A stretch of 25,421 nucleotides of DNA from Desulfatitalea sp. UBA4791 (GCA_002402905.1 DHGT01000038.1:1-25421); one strand, 5' to 3'; numbered from the stretch's first letter, positions 8,776 through 17,153 are shown. A program made the numbers and translations. The notes: a model not told the origin generated them from the letters alone.

Positions 8776-9030
8776 ATGATTGTTGCCGGTCTTAAGCTGA
8801 CACTTTTGGGAATGGCAGTGGTGTTTTTCTTCCTGCTGCTTTTGGTCCTGTTCGTTCGGATTTCTTACTGGCTTCTCTCTGAAGGAAGCGCCAGGGAACT
8901 GGCCGCCGAGGAAGCCGCCGAGTTGAACAAGAGGATGCGTTCCGTTTCGAAAAAGGACGACGGTGCGTTGATCGCCGTCATCGGTGCCGCTGTCGCAGCC
9001 CATCGATCCCGCATGCGTTCAGCCGGATAA
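8776..9030 (+). CDS. oadG: Na+-pumping decarboxylase gamma subunit, OadG-like
   Basis: The 84-aa product has one N-terminal membrane helix (GLKLTLLGMAVVFFFLLLLVLFV, about residues 4-27), a charged cytosolic stretch (EEAAELNKRMRS) and a short second segment (ALIAVIGAAVAAHRSRM) typical of this family's tail. OadG anchors the alpha and beta subunits together in the decarboxylase complex. ATG 8776 follows CAGGAG with 5 bases spacing; in-frame codons back to 8650 have no such site. The order gamma-alpha-beta, with all three close together, supports the assignment even though small OadG proteins are poorly conserved. Confidence 0.8.
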   Translation: MIVAGLKLTLLGMAVVFFFLLLLVLFVRISYWLLSEGSARELAAEEAAELNKRMRSVSKKDDGALIAVIGAAVAAHRSRMRSAG

Positions 9031-9087
9031 TGTGCAGATAACATGGGTTTTTGTCTATTACCCTTTCCTGGAAAATAGGGAGCGATT

Positions 9088-10875
9088 ATGAAAAAGATTC
9101 AGTTTATGGACACTTCCCTGCGCGATGGATTTCAGTCGGTTTTCGGTGCCCGTGCCCTGACAGATGACTTTATCCCTGCAGTACAAGCCGGTGCGCAAGC
9201 CGGCATCGAACATATGGAGGCCGGCGGCGGCGCCCGGTTTCAGGCCCTTTTCATGTACTGCGGTGAATCGGCTTTCGACATGATGGATCGCTTCCGTGAG
9301 GCGGCCGGACCGGAGATAAAGCTGCAAACCCTGGCGCGTGGCATCAACGTGGTCGCGCTTTCGGCCCAACCCAGAGACATGATCGATCTGCATGCCAGGA
9401 TGTTCAAAAAGCATGGTATGACGCACATCCGCAATTTCGATGCCCTGAACGATGTGCGCAACCTGATCTACTCGGGCGAATGCATCAAGAACGCCGGTCT
9501 GCACCACCAGGTCTCCATCACCATGATGGAGCTTCCGCCGGGCTGCAGCGGGGCTCACGATGTGCCGTTTTATATCAAGACGCTGCGCGAGATCCTTGAC
9601 AGCGGTCTGCCCTACGATTCCATCTGCTTCAAGGATGCTTCCGGGACCAGCAACCCCCGCAAATTCTACGACACGATCAAGGCTGCCCGCGAACTTTTGG
9701 GTAAGGATACCATCATTTGGGCCCACACCCATGAAACGGCCGGTGTGGGAGTGGTCCAGTACCAAGCGGCCATCGAAGCCGGTGCCGACGGTGTGGACGT
9801 GGCCCGCACCCCCCTGTCCGGCGGTACCTGCCAGCCGGACATGCTCTCCCTGTCGCATGCCCTGAAAGGCACCGACTATACGCTGGACATCGATGTGAAA
9901 AAGATCATGGAGGCCAACCGGGTGCTGGAAGAGTGCCTTCAGGACTACTTTTTCCCACCCGAGGCACAGAAGGTGTCGTCCGAAGTGATTCTCTCCCCCA
10001 TGCCGGGTGGCGCCCTGACGGCCAACACCATGATGATGCGCGATACCGGAACCCTGCACCTCTATCCCAAGGTGATCGAGGCCATGTCCGAATGCGTTGC
10101 CCGGGGCGGCTTCGGCACATCGGTAACGCCGGTTTCCCAGTTCTATTTCCAGCAGGCCTACGCCAATGTCACCCAGGGGCCGTGGAAAAAAATGACGGAC
10201 GGCTACGGCAAGATGGTGCTGGGGTACTTCGGCCGCACACCGGTGCCGCCCGATCCGGAGATCGTAAAGATTGCCGAAGCGCAGCTCGGCAAGCCGGTAT
10301 TCAAGGGCGACCCGGTGGACGAACTGGAACCGGGCATTCCCAAGGCCCGGGCGATCCTCGAAAAAGAAGGCCTGCCGGTCACCGAGGAGAACATCTTCAT
10401 CGTCGGGGCTCTGCAAACCCCGGGCGGCAACAAAGGCCTCGACTTTCTGAAGGGCCACAAGTCCATCAACGTGCGCAAGGTGAGCGCCAAATCGGAGACG
10501 GCGGCGCCGGCCGCGGCCGCACCGCAGGCGGCGCCAATCGAGCAGTCCACCGAATACACGGTCACGGTCGACGGCAAGGCTTACCAGGTGAAGGTGGAGG
10601 CGGCCAGCGGTGCCGTGCAAACGGTGACCCCGGTGCCGACGTCGGCCGCCAAGTCGGCCAACGCGGTGGCCGTCAAGGCCAAGCTGCAGGGCATCGTGTC
10701 GGAGATTTTTGTCGCCGTGGGTGAGCGGGTGCGTCGCGGCGACACCTTGATCATTCTCGAGGCCATGAAGATGGAGACCCCTGTGGTGGCGCCGTGTGAC
10801 GGAGCGGTGGCCTCCATCGAGGTGGAAAAGGGGCAGGTGGTCAAGCCAGAGCAGTTGGTCGCAACGATCGCATAG
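9088..10875 (+). CDS. oadA: Biotin-dependent carboxyltransferase, OadA / pyruvate carboxylase subunit B type
   Basis: The 595-aa product has an N-terminal carboxyltransferase barrel with DTSLRDGFQS (8-17), the lysine of SICFKDASG (K182) and metal ligands in WAHTHETAGVG (H213, H215), then MPGGALTANT. A conserved middle domain, an Ala/Pro-rich linker (about 478-495) and a C-terminal biotinyl domain with EAMKMET (biotinyl K561) follow. In this family it removes CO2 from a 2-oxo acid such as oxaloacetate onto biotin, and OadB then releases it while pumping Na+. Several blocks differ from textbook OadA (DGFQS rather than DAHQS; LARGINVVALSAQP where RGQNLVGYRHYAD is usual), so the substrate may not be oxaloacetate. 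AGGGAG lies 5 bases before ATG 9088. It sits between oadG and oadB. Confidence 0.87.
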   Translation: MKKIQFMDTSLRDGFQSVFGARALTDDFIPAVQAGAQAGIEHMEAGGGARFQALFMYCGESAFDMMDRFREAAGPEIKLQTLARGINVVALSAQPRDMIDLHARMFKKHGMTHIRNFDALNDVRNLIYSGECIKNAGLHHQVSITMMELPPGCSGAHDVPFYIKTLREILDSGLPYDSICFKDASGTSNPRKFYDTIKAARELLGKDTIIWAHTHETAGVGVVQYQAAIEAGADGVDVARTPLSGGTCQPDMLSLSHALKGTDYTLDIDVKKIMEANRVLEECLQDYFFPPEAQKVSSEVILSPMPGGALTANTMMMRDTGTLHLYPKVIEAMSECVARGGFGTSVTPVSQFYFQQAYANVTQGPWKKMTDGYGKMVLGYFGRTPVPPDPEIVKIAEAQLGKPVFKGDPVDELEPGIPKARAILEKEGLPVTEENIFIVGALQTPGGNKGLDFLKGHKSINVRKVSAKSETAAPAAAAPQAAPIEQSTEYTVTVDGKAYQVKVEAASGAVQTVTPVPTSAAKSANAVAVKAKLQGIVSEIFVAVGERVRRGDTLIILEAMKMETPVVAPCDGAVASIEVEKGQVVKPEQLVATIA

Positions 10876-10940
10876 ATCCGGGCGGGATCCCCAATGGAGT
10901 TCCAGTAGACCCAATGGTTTCGTGAGGCTCAGGAGATCTG

Positions 10941-12230
10941 ATGAAAGACAATACAAAGTTCGCCAGTGGCTGGTTTTTCCCTGCTGCCGTTCTGGCCTTC
11001 GGCGCTCCGGCCGCGGCCTGGGCGGGCGCTGGATCTCAAGGTGAGTTGGCACCCTTAGGGAGCATGGTAGCCGAGTTTGTCAAATCCACCGGTTTGTGGG
11101 GATACCTCTTCCCGGAGGCGGGCGGATGGACAGCAGGCATCGGCAGTTTGATCATGGTCGCGGTGGGGCTTCTGTTGCTCTATCTGGCCATTGCCAAACG
11201 CTTTGAGCCACTGCTGCTGGTGCCCATGGGTTTTGGATGCATTCTGGCCAACGTTCCCCTGGCCGGGATTTCGGAACCGGGTGGGGTCATTTACTACATT
11301 TATGAAATCGGCATCAAAACCGGCGTCTTTCCGCTGCTGGTCTTCATGGGCGTGGGGGCTATGACCGATTTCGGCCCCATGATCGCAAACCCCAAAACCG
11401 CTTTGTTGGGGGCGGCGGCCCAGTTCGGCATTTTCAGCACGCTGATCGGAGCGCTCGCGCTATCGGCGATTGTTCCGGGCATCGATTTCGATTTGTTTGA
11501 CGCCGCATCCATCGGCATCATCGGCGGTGCCGACGGACCGACCGCCATCTTTCTGGCCAGCCAGTTGTCGCCCGATCTGTTGGGGGCCATTGCCGTGGCG
11601 GCCTATTCTTACATGGCACTGGTTCCCATCATCCAGCCGCCGATCATGAAGGCTTTGACCAACGCCGAGGAGCGTAAAATCCGCATGACCCAGCTGCGCT
11701 ATGTGGGCAAGGTGGAAAAGATTGTGTTTCCCTTGATCGCCCTCGGGTTGTGCATGCTGCTGCTGCCGTCTGCGGTACCGCTCATCGGTTTTTTCATGTT
11801 CGGCAATCTCATGCGGGAGTGCGGCGTCGTCGATCGTTTGTCCAAAACCACCCAGAACGCCCTGATCAATATCGTCACCATCTTTCTCGGGATAGGCGTC
11901 GGTTCACGGCTCTCGGCGGAGAACTTCCTGAACCTGGAGACCCTGGGAATTTTGCTTTTGGGGGTCATTGCGTTCAGCATCGGGACCGCTTCCGGTATTC
12001 TGATGGCCAAGCTGATGAATCTGTTGCCCGGAACCAAAGTCAACCCCTTGATCGGATCGGCGGGCGTCTCGGCGGTGCCCATGGCCGCCCGGGTGAGCCA
12101 GAAGATGGGTATGGCGGAAGATCCCGAAAACATGCTGCTGATGTTTGCCATGGGGCCCAATGTCGCCGGTGTCATTGGATCGGCCGTGGCGGCGGGTGTA
12201 TTGCTGACCTTGAAAAATCTGATAGTCTGA
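10941..12230 (+). CDS. oadB: Na+-transporting decarboxylase beta subunit, OadB/GcdB family
   Basis: The 429-aa polytopic membrane protein carries both family signatures: IIGGADGPTAIF with the ion-binding Asp198, and NPLIGSAGVSAVPMAAR (368-384), followed by MGPNVAGVIGSAVAAG near the C-terminus. It decarboxylates carboxybiotin brought by the alpha subunit and moves Na+ out of the cell. The first about 40 residues form an extra signal-like hydrophobic segment (WFFPAAVLAFGAPAAAWAG) ahead of the usual start region. AGGAG is 5 bases before ATG 10941, and oadA ends 65 bases upstream. Membrane biotin-enzyme pumps let fermenting and syntrophic anaerobes conserve decarboxylation energy as a sodium gradient. 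Confidence 0.92.
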   Translation: MKDNTKFASGWFFPAAVLAFGAPAAAWAGAGSQGELAPLGSMVAEFVKSTGLWGYLFPEAGGWTAGIGSLIMVAVGLLLLYLAIAKRFEPLLLVPMGFGCILANVPLAGISEPGGVIYYIYEIGIKTGVFPLLVFMGVGAMTDFGPMIANPKTALLGAAAQFGIFSTLIGALALSAIVPGIDFDLFDAASIGIIGGADGPTAIFLASQLSPDLLGAIAVAAYSYMALVPIIQPPIMKALTNAEERKIRMTQLRYVGKVEKIVFPLIALGLCMLLLPSAVPLIGFFMFGNLMRECGVVDRLSKTTQNALINIVTIFLGIGVGSRLSAENFLNLETLGILLLGVIAFSIGTASGILMAKLMNLLPGTKVNPLIGSAGVSAVPMAARVSQKMGMAEDPENMLLMFAMGPNVAGVIGSAVAAGVLLTLKNLIV

Positions 12231-12260
12231 TACGGATCTCGAAAGGATGTCGCTCGAACG

Positions 12261-12288
12261 TTGCAAGCGACCGATAATTTGATATACT
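12261..12288 (+). promoter_or_regulatory. Candidate sigma-70 promoter with extended -10
   Basis: TTGCAA (12261-12266) and TATACT (12283-12288) are 16 bases apart, and TGA directly before the -10 gives an extended TGn motif. Transcription would start near 12295, ahead of the ABM-like gene. The -35 falls inside an imperfect dyad (GTCGCT...AGCGAC, 12250-12272) that may be an operator or a weak end signal for oadB. Confidence 0.45.
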
Positions 12289-12341
12289 GCCGTTCATGCC
12301 ATCAGCAATTGTGACCCCGGATCATCAAAGTGGAGGGAAAA

Positions 12342-12650
12342 ATGTCGATACGCGTCCTCATGTTCAGGAAAATGCCCCGGTTGTACGGTGGCATGGAAGC
12401 CGATCTGTTGCCCCAGTTGGGCCCGTTGCTGGCCGAGGCAAGGCAGTTGGCCTTTCGTCAGGCCGGCTACATCTCCGGGGAGACCATGCGGAATATCGCC
12501 GATCCCTACGAGTTTCTGGTGATCAGCACATGGAAATCGGTCGAGGACTGGGAACGATGGTTCGCCAACAAAGAGCGTGCGGCGATCGAGGGAAAGATCG
12601 ATGCCGTTTTGGGCGCTCCGACGGAGTACAGGGTTTATTCCTACGATTGA
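12342..12650 (+). CDS. Antibiotic-biosynthesis-monooxygenase-like (ABM) domain protein
   Basis: The 102-aa product has the small ferredoxin-like ABM fold pattern: an N-terminal strand (IRVLMFRKM), a helix (LLPQLGPLLAEARQLAFRQAGY), a strand ending in ISGETM, then FLVISTWKSVEDWERWFANKER, which is the family hallmark, and a final strand EYRVYSYD. Members include haem-degrading and quinol-oxidising enzymes and many of unknown role; no specific reaction can be assigned. GGAGG (12332-12336) is 5 bases before ATG 12342. A sigma-70-like promoter precedes it, so it may be independent of oadB. Confidence 0.75.
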   Translation: MSIRVLMFRKMPRLYGGMEADLLPQLGPLLAEARQLAFRQAGYISGETMRNIADPYEFLVISTWKSVEDWERWFANKERAAIEGKIDAVLGAPTEYRVYSYD

Positions 12651-12756
12651 TCTGATGAATTTGAATTGAAATGCTGACGTTCTTCCGTTTTATGTGACGC
12701 TCGAAGGACGTTGCCTGACCTGGTGACAGACCCGAACGACACAAAGGAGCTAATAC

Positions 12757-13239
12757 ATGGACATGAGCCTATATGCCAGAAATGTCATGGTGACATCGTT
12801 TGATCGCATCCATCAGGACGCACCGATCGATGATGCCATCCGAATGATCTTGAATGGGAAAATCAGAAGGACGGGCCATAAGACCGTCAGTCTCATCGTC
12901 GTGGATGATTACGGACAGATGGCGGGTGTGATTACCATGTACGATATCCTTTTCCACCTCAGACCTGATTTTCTCAACTTGAGCGTGGATGCGGACACGC
13001 TTCAATGGAAAGGGCAGTTGAAGCTTCTGGTCGAATCCCTCAAACAGAAAAGAGTCGGGCAGCTGATGAGCACCAATGTAATGAGCGCCGCTCCCGATGA
13101 CCATGTCATGGTGATCCTGGACCGGATGATTAAAAATAAGTTCCGCCGCCTGCCCGTCCTGGAGGGGGACAGACCGGTCGGCGTGATCTATATTTCTGAT
13201 GTTTATCACAGTATTTTTAACATAATGCAATATTTCTAG
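12757..13239 (+). CDS. Stand-alone twin CBS-domain protein
   Basis: The 160-aa product consists of two CBS motifs. The first spans about residues 7-70 (VMVTSFDRIHQDAPIDDAI ... LIVVDDYGQMAGVIT) and the second about 100-155 (LMSTNVMSAAPDDHVMVIL ... RRLPVLEGDRPVGVIYISD). A pair forms a Bateman module that binds adenosyl nucleotides in many proteins. With no catalytic partner, it probably acts as an energy or ligand sensor for another protein, which cannot be named from sequence. AAAGGAG lies 8-9 bases before ATG 12757. It shares orientation with the genes on either side at gaps of 106 and 48 bases. Confidence 0.85.
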   Translation: MDMSLYARNVMVTSFDRIHQDAPIDDAIRMILNGKIRRTGHKTVSLIVVDDYGQMAGVITMYDILFHLRPDFLNLSVDADTLQWKGQLKLLVESLKQKRVGQLMSTNVMSAAPDDHVMVILDRMIKNKFRRLPVLEGDRPVGVIYISDVYHSIFNIMQYF

Positions 13240-13287
13240 ACGCTTTCGAGATTTTCATTGGCCCCATCGAGAACGAGAGGTTTCCAC

Positions 13288-13515
13288 ATGGCCAAAAAGA
13301 AGAAGAGAGATCTTGAAAAAAGCTACCCAACGGCCGAATTCGTGGCAAAATTGCGCAGGTTTGCCGATGCGCTGGAAGGCGGTCGGCGCTTCCGGATCCA
13401 GATTGCCGGTGAGCGCATTTCGGTGCCGGCCGGGGCCCTTTTCAATATCGAACACGAACGGGAGGGCAACCAGGAGGAGATTGAATTCCAGATCAAATGG
13501 ACGCACGACGCCTGA
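13288..13515 (+). CDS. Amphi-Trp domain protein
   Basis: The 75-aa product is a small, charged protein. It has a lysine-rich start (MAKKKKRDLEKSY), a helix (TAEFVAKLRRFADALEGG), strands with RFRIQIAGERISVPAGA and a final FNIEHERE...IEFQIKW, whose closing Trp is the mark of the amphi-Trp domain. The function of this domain is not established. ATG 13288 has GAGAGG 7 bases upstream, whereas codons upstream to 13258 lack a site. A GACGCCT...AGGCGTC dyad spans the stop codon but is not followed by a T-run. Confidence 0.75.
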   Translation: MAKKKKRDLEKSYPTAEFVAKLRRFADALEGGRRFRIQIAGERISVPAGALFNIEHEREGNQEEIEFQIKWTHDA

Positions 13516-13738
13516 TGAAATCTTAAGGCGTCCCGATCACCCATACCATCGTCCACACCGAAAGCCGGCATCTGCTTACGCCATGGGCACCTTTTACCTG
13601 TGTTCCGCACGCGCTCGCAATCATTTCTAACAGATTGATTTTCATATCAAATTAATTCCTGCACCTCCTTTTTAGCAAGAGTTGGCGGACCTTTGTTTCC
13701 ACCTGACTTCCTTTGCTGCCACTCGGTTGTTTGCTCGT

Positions 13739-14818
13739 TCAACATAGGTTCCCCACCGCCCTCTCGGCGGCCCCCAGCGCCCCTTCGAGATAACCGCCGT
13801 GCTGGTCCGCGGTTTCCGTGCCGGCAAAAAGAATGGTGCCGTCCCAGATGGCGGTTTGGCCAGCGGGCGGCATGTATATAGGGTGTTCATACATGGGCGG
13901 CTGGTCGTATTCGGTAGCCGTGAACCGTTCCCGGGCCCAATCTTTGTAAAAGTAGGTGGTCGGCCGAATGGCCGGGGTGCCGAAGATGCCGGCCAGCTGG
14001 TGGAGAATCGCCTCGGTGATGTTGGGTTGCTGGCCGCGCTGCACCGCTGGAAGCCCGACGAAGCCGGTCAATGCATAGGGGCCCAGATGGTCGTTGGACG
14101 CATCGTGGATTTCGCCCAATGGGCCGCATTCGCTGAACGCCTGGCCCGACAGCCCGGCCTCGCGCCAGAAAGCGGTGTCGTAAAGGACACAGAACTTGGC
14201 TTGTCCCGCCATCCAGGTGCCGATCTTCAGCATGGCCTGGGTCAGGCGGTCGGACAATTCGGGGGTGAACAGAATCGTGGCGGCGGCGAGGCGCGGGGGC
14301 AGGGCGAGGATGACGCGGTGGGCTTGAAATTGTCCCCAGGCTTCTTTTTCCAGCTCGCCGACCGTGACCAGAACGCCGTTGGGCTGCTTTTCGATGTGGC
14401 AGACCGGGTGATTCAATCTGACCATGCTGGGTGGAATGGCATCCCCTAATCTCCTGACCATCGCCATCATGCCGCCGGAAAGTCTCCAGGATTGGGGTTG
14501 CATGGCATATCCTCGAACGGTCTGCACCGCACCCGTGTAGCGTTGAAAACGCCCGGCTCCCGTTTCGAATTGGCGATATCCGTTCAGACCCAGGGATTGG
14601 ATAAGATGTGCCATCCGCGGGTGGATTTCGGGCCAGTACCAGGAGGGTCCGAGATCGGAACAAAAGCCCAGGTGTTCGGGAGACAATATTCTCCCGCCGA
14701 TCCGATCGCGTGCCTCGAGGAGGATGAAAGATCGTTTTTTTTGCTGCAGGAGCCAGGCGGCATAGATGCCGCTCAGGCCGCCGCCGATGATGAGGGTGTC
14801 AACTGTTACCGTGGTCAT
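13739..14818 (-). CDS. Compact FAD-dependent amine-oxidase-like protein
   Basis: From ATG 14818 the product is 359 aa. An N-terminal FAD-binding beta-alpha-beta fold is clear (TLIIGGGLSGIYAAWLL, then LLEARDRIGGRI), as is the DLGPSWYWP block. The C-terminal FAD motif LFAGTETADQHGGYLEGAL is typical of the flavin monoamine oxidase family. The substrate cannot be told; it is shorter than eukaryotic MAO but normal for compact bacterial members. No signal peptide is seen. The frame stays open to ATG 15046, adding 76 residues, but that stretch shows no family similarity and no start has a good ribosome binding site; ATG 14839 is an alternative. It is transcribed divergently from the sigma-54 activator gene. 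Confidence 0.8.
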   Translation of the reverse strand: MTTVTVDTLIIGGGLSGIYAAWLLQQKKRSFILLEARDRIGGRILSPEHLGFCSDLGPSWYWPEIHPRMAHLIQSLGLNGYRQFETGAGRFQRYTGAVQTVRGYAMQPQSWRLSGGMMAMVRRLGDAIPPSMVRLNHPVCHIEKQPNGVLVTVGELEKEAWGQFQAHRVILALPPRLAAATILFTPELSDRLTQAMLKIGTWMAGQAKFCVLYDTAFWREAGLSGQAFSECGPLGEIHDASNDHLGPYALTGFVGLPAVQRGQQPNITEAILHQLAGIFGTPAIRPTTYFYKDWARERFTATEYDQPPMYEHPIYMPPAGQTAIWDGTILFAGTETADQHGGYLEGALGAAERAVGNLC

Positions 14819-15140
14819 GGTCGTTGCGTCGCTTTCCATATTCGGTACTGACGTTCGATAATTGCGGCCGTATCCAACCACTTCCATGCCCGGGCTGTCA
14901 ATACATTGCGCGCTCATGGATAAGGTTAGAAGATTCTCATCACTTTTCTGAAACCGAACTTTTCTTGTTGTGCCCATGCCGAAATGGCACATATCATAAG
15001 GACGTTTAGTGGATTCGTAAAAAGCAGTTGCGGAAGGCGCCGTCATGTTTCGCGTCGGACGTCTGATGGATATTCGACGATCCCTTATGTCATGGATCGC
15101 TGCTCCTTTTTCGAAATGACTTTGAATCGGCGGGGATGAA

Positions 15141-16967
15141 ATGCGGAATAGCGATGAAAAGCATGTGCTGTCGCAGGTTTCTCACGAAACAGGCGAGTCT
15201 GCGCAAGTGTTGCCGGAAATCACATTGGATCCCCCCGGGCATTGGGTGGACATCCTGGACATGTTCCACAACGGTGTCCTGATTCTTGATCGCAACGGTA
15301 TCATCAAGGTTTATAACCGGGCCGCGCGCCGGATTTTCGGTGAGGACCGGGAAACCTCTCCCGGGCGGCACATTCAGGAGGTGCGACCCGGGGTGTGGCC
15401 CGAGTTCCAGCGGATTATCGAAACCGGGCAACCCCAGATCGGACGCAAGCTCAGCATTGCCGGTGCCACCGTTATCGCCAACCGCAGTCCGATCCTGATC
15501 GACGGGCAGGCGCAAGGCGTCATCTCCGTCTTTCAGGACATTTCCGAGTATGAAACGATCATCAGCGAATTGAAGAGTTTTCAGAGGTTGAACCGGGAGT
15601 TGGAAGCGATCTTCGAGTCTTCCTATGACGGTCTGTACATCACCGATGGAAAGGCCAACACCATCCGTGTCAACCGGGCCTACGAAAGGATCACCGGCCT
15701 TCGACGCGAAGACCTGATCGGTCGCAACATGCACGAGCTGGTCGATGAAAAGGTGTACGATCATTCCGTGACCCTGGAGGTTCTCAAGAAGCGGCAACCG
15801 GTGACCCTCATGCAGGTGGTGAGCGGTGACAAGCAGGTCATCGTCACCGGTACCCCGATTTTCGATGATGAAGGGGAGATCGTGCTGGTCGTCACCAATG
15901 TGCGCAACATCACCGAGCTGAACCAGTTAAAGGCCGAACTCGAAAACAGCCGGCGGATCGCCTCGCGCATGGCCCAGACGCTCTTGGAACAGGATTCGGT
16001 CGAGCATGCCATGCAGCAGATGGTGGTCAAAAGCCAGAGCATGATGAAGGTCGTACGAACGGCGATCAAGGTGGCCGGGACCCAGGCGCCGGTGCTGCTT
16101 CAGGGAGAGTCGGGCGTCGGCAAAAGCATGCTCGCCCGTTTCATCCACCAGATCAGCGACCGCAAGGAGCGGGTCTTTGTCAAGATCAACTGCGGCACCA
16201 TTCCCCCCACGCTCATGGAGAGCGAGCTGTTCGGCTACGAGAAGGGCGCCTTCACCGGCGCCATGCCCGGTGGCAAGGCAGGCATGATCGAAACCGCGCA
16301 CCTGGGAACGGTCTTCCTCGACGAAATCGCAGAATTGCGACCGGAAATGCAGATCAAACTCCTGGAGGTCATCGAAGATAAGACCTTCGTACGAGTGGGC
16401 GGCACCCGCCCGGTGGAGGTGGATGTGCGGATCGTTGCGGCGACCAACCGTGACCTGTTGGAGATGATCCACGAGGGGACGTTTCGTGAGGATTTATACT
16501 ATCGTTTGAACGTGGTCCCCATTTCGATTCCGCCCCTGCGTCGGCGGCGGGAAGATATCGTCCCGCTGGTCATGAAATTCGTGGATTCGCTGAACCGTCG
16601 CAACGGGACCGCCAAACGGTTCGATTCGCGGGTCATCGACCGGCTCATGGAATACGACTACCCTGGCAACGTGCGTGAGCTGATCAACATTGTCGAACGC
16701 ATGATGATCCTGAGTGACGGAGAGCGGTTGTGTGCCCAGGACCTTCCCGAAGAGACGTTTTCTACCGCCTGTTCCTTCAATCTGCCCTCGGGGGTGGGCA
16801 CCCTGAAGGCCTCGGTGCAGGCGCTGGAAACACAGATGATCAAGGCGGCCATCGAAAAAGAGGCTTCCCTGGCCGCAGTGGCCCAACGCCTGGGGGTCCA
16901 TCCCACGACCCTCTGGCGGAAAATCACCCGCTACGGCATAGCGTGTGGTATTGCAAAAATGAAATAG
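15141..16967 (+). CDS. Sigma-54-dependent activator with two PAS domains
   Basis: The 608-aa product has PAS 1 (about 35-140, DMFHNGVLILDRNG), PAS 2 (about 150-262, AIFESSYDGLYITDG), a short coiled-coil, a full AAA+ domain and a Fis helix-turn-helix (about 570-600, ASLAAVAQRLGVHPTTLWR). Every ATPase element is present: Walker A GESGVGKS (322-329), GAFTGA (369-374), Walker B VFLDEI (391-396), the arginine-finger segment FREDLYYR (448-455) and GNVREL (509-514). There is no receiver domain, so the PAS domains probably sense a ligand directly. The gene lies 276 bases upstream of livK on the same strand, with two dyads and a sigma-54 promoter between, and is the obvious regulator of that operon. 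GGGGAT lies just before ATG 15141. Confidence 0.93.
   Translation: MRNSDEKHVLSQVSHETGESAQVLPEITLDPPGHWVDILDMFHNGVLILDRNGIIKVYNRAARRIFGEDRETSPGRHIQEVRPGVWPEFQRIIETGQPQIGRKLSIAGATVIANRSPILIDGQAQGVISVFQDISEYETIISELKSFQRLNRELEAIFESSYDGLYITDGKANTIRVNRAYERITGLRREDLIGRNMHELVDEKVYDHSVTLEVLKKRQPVTLMQVVSGDKQVIVTGTPIFDDEGEIVLVVTNVRNITELNQLKAELENSRRIASRMAQTLLEQDSVEHAMQQMVVKSQSMMKVVRTAIKVAGTQAPVLLQGESGVGKSMLARFIHQISDRKERVFVKINCGTIPPTLMESELFGYEKGAFTGAMPGGKAGMIETAHLGTVFLDEIAELRPEMQIKLLEVIEDKTFVRVGGTRPVEVDVRIVAATNRDLLEMIHEGTFREDLYYRLNVVPISIPPLRRRREDIVPLVMKFVDSLNRRNGTAKRFDSRVIDRLMEYDYPGNVRELINIVERMMILSDGERLCAQDLPEETFSTACSFNLPSGVGTLKASVQALETQMIKAAIEKEASLAAVAQRLGVHPTTLWRKITRYGIACGIAKMK
16949..16966 (+). promoter_or_regulatory. 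Candidate upstream activator site 1 (imperfect dyad)
   Basis: TATTGC-N6-GAAATA matches site 2 at 15 of 18 positions and is a dyad with one mismatch. It covers the last codons of the activator gene. The same bases form the left arm of a hairpin, ATTGCAAAAATG...CATTTCTGCAAT (16950-16984), followed by TTT, which could instead be the activator's terminator. Confidence 0.5.
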
Positions 16968-17040
16968 GCATGCATTTCTGCAATTTTGTTAACCATCTGT
17001 TAATGCATACAAAACCAAGCTTTCCATCTCCTAAGACTTG

Positions 17041-17064
17041 GATTATTGCTTAAATGCAATAATC
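17041..17064 (+). promoter_or_regulatory. Candidate upstream activator site 2 (perfect dyad)
   Basis: GATTATTGC (17041-17049) and GCAATAATC (17056-17064) are perfect 9-bp inverted arms around a 6-base spacer. The centre lies about 111 bases before the predicted start of the sigma-54 promoter, the usual enhancer distance, and 95 bases (about nine helical turns) from site 1. It is a likely binding site for the Fis-type domain of the adjacent activator. The stretch between here and the promoter is AT-rich, with a loose IHF-like match at 17077-17089. Confidence 0.65.
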
Positions 17065-17137
17065 AAAATAAATCCAATTCAAACTATTTATCTGTATAAC
17101 GCCAACGAAAACAGTGGGTTGCTATTTTTCTGAATAG

Positions 17138-17153
17138 TGGCACAGCCGTTGCT
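17138..17153 (+). promoter_or_regulatory. Sigma-54 promoter of the liv-adh-aor operon
   Basis: TGGCACA-N4-TTGCT matches the -24/-12 consensus at every key position. GG (17139-17140) and GC (17151-17152) are exactly ten bases apart. The predicted start near 17164 gives an 80-base leader to ATG 17244. It is the best sigma-54 match in the window. Confidence 0.85.

Noticed and set aside
9058..11052. Long minus-strand open frame (664 codons) opposite oadA
   Set aside because: The plus strand encodes an unmistakable biotin carboxyltransferase. The antisense product is His/Arg/Gly-rich with no family motif, as expected from an antisense shadow in GC-rich DNA.
14819..15046. 76-residue N-terminal extension of the amine-oxidase-like protein
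   Set aside because: The extension has no similarity to the family, and the FAD fold starts right after ATG 14818; no ribosome binding site at 15046.
16950..16984. Hairpin at the end of the sigma-54 activator gene as a firm terminator
   Set aside because: The stem is AT-rich with an 11-base loop and only a short T-run. Its left arm matches the downstream dyad, so an activator-binding site is at least as likely; kept only as an alternative.
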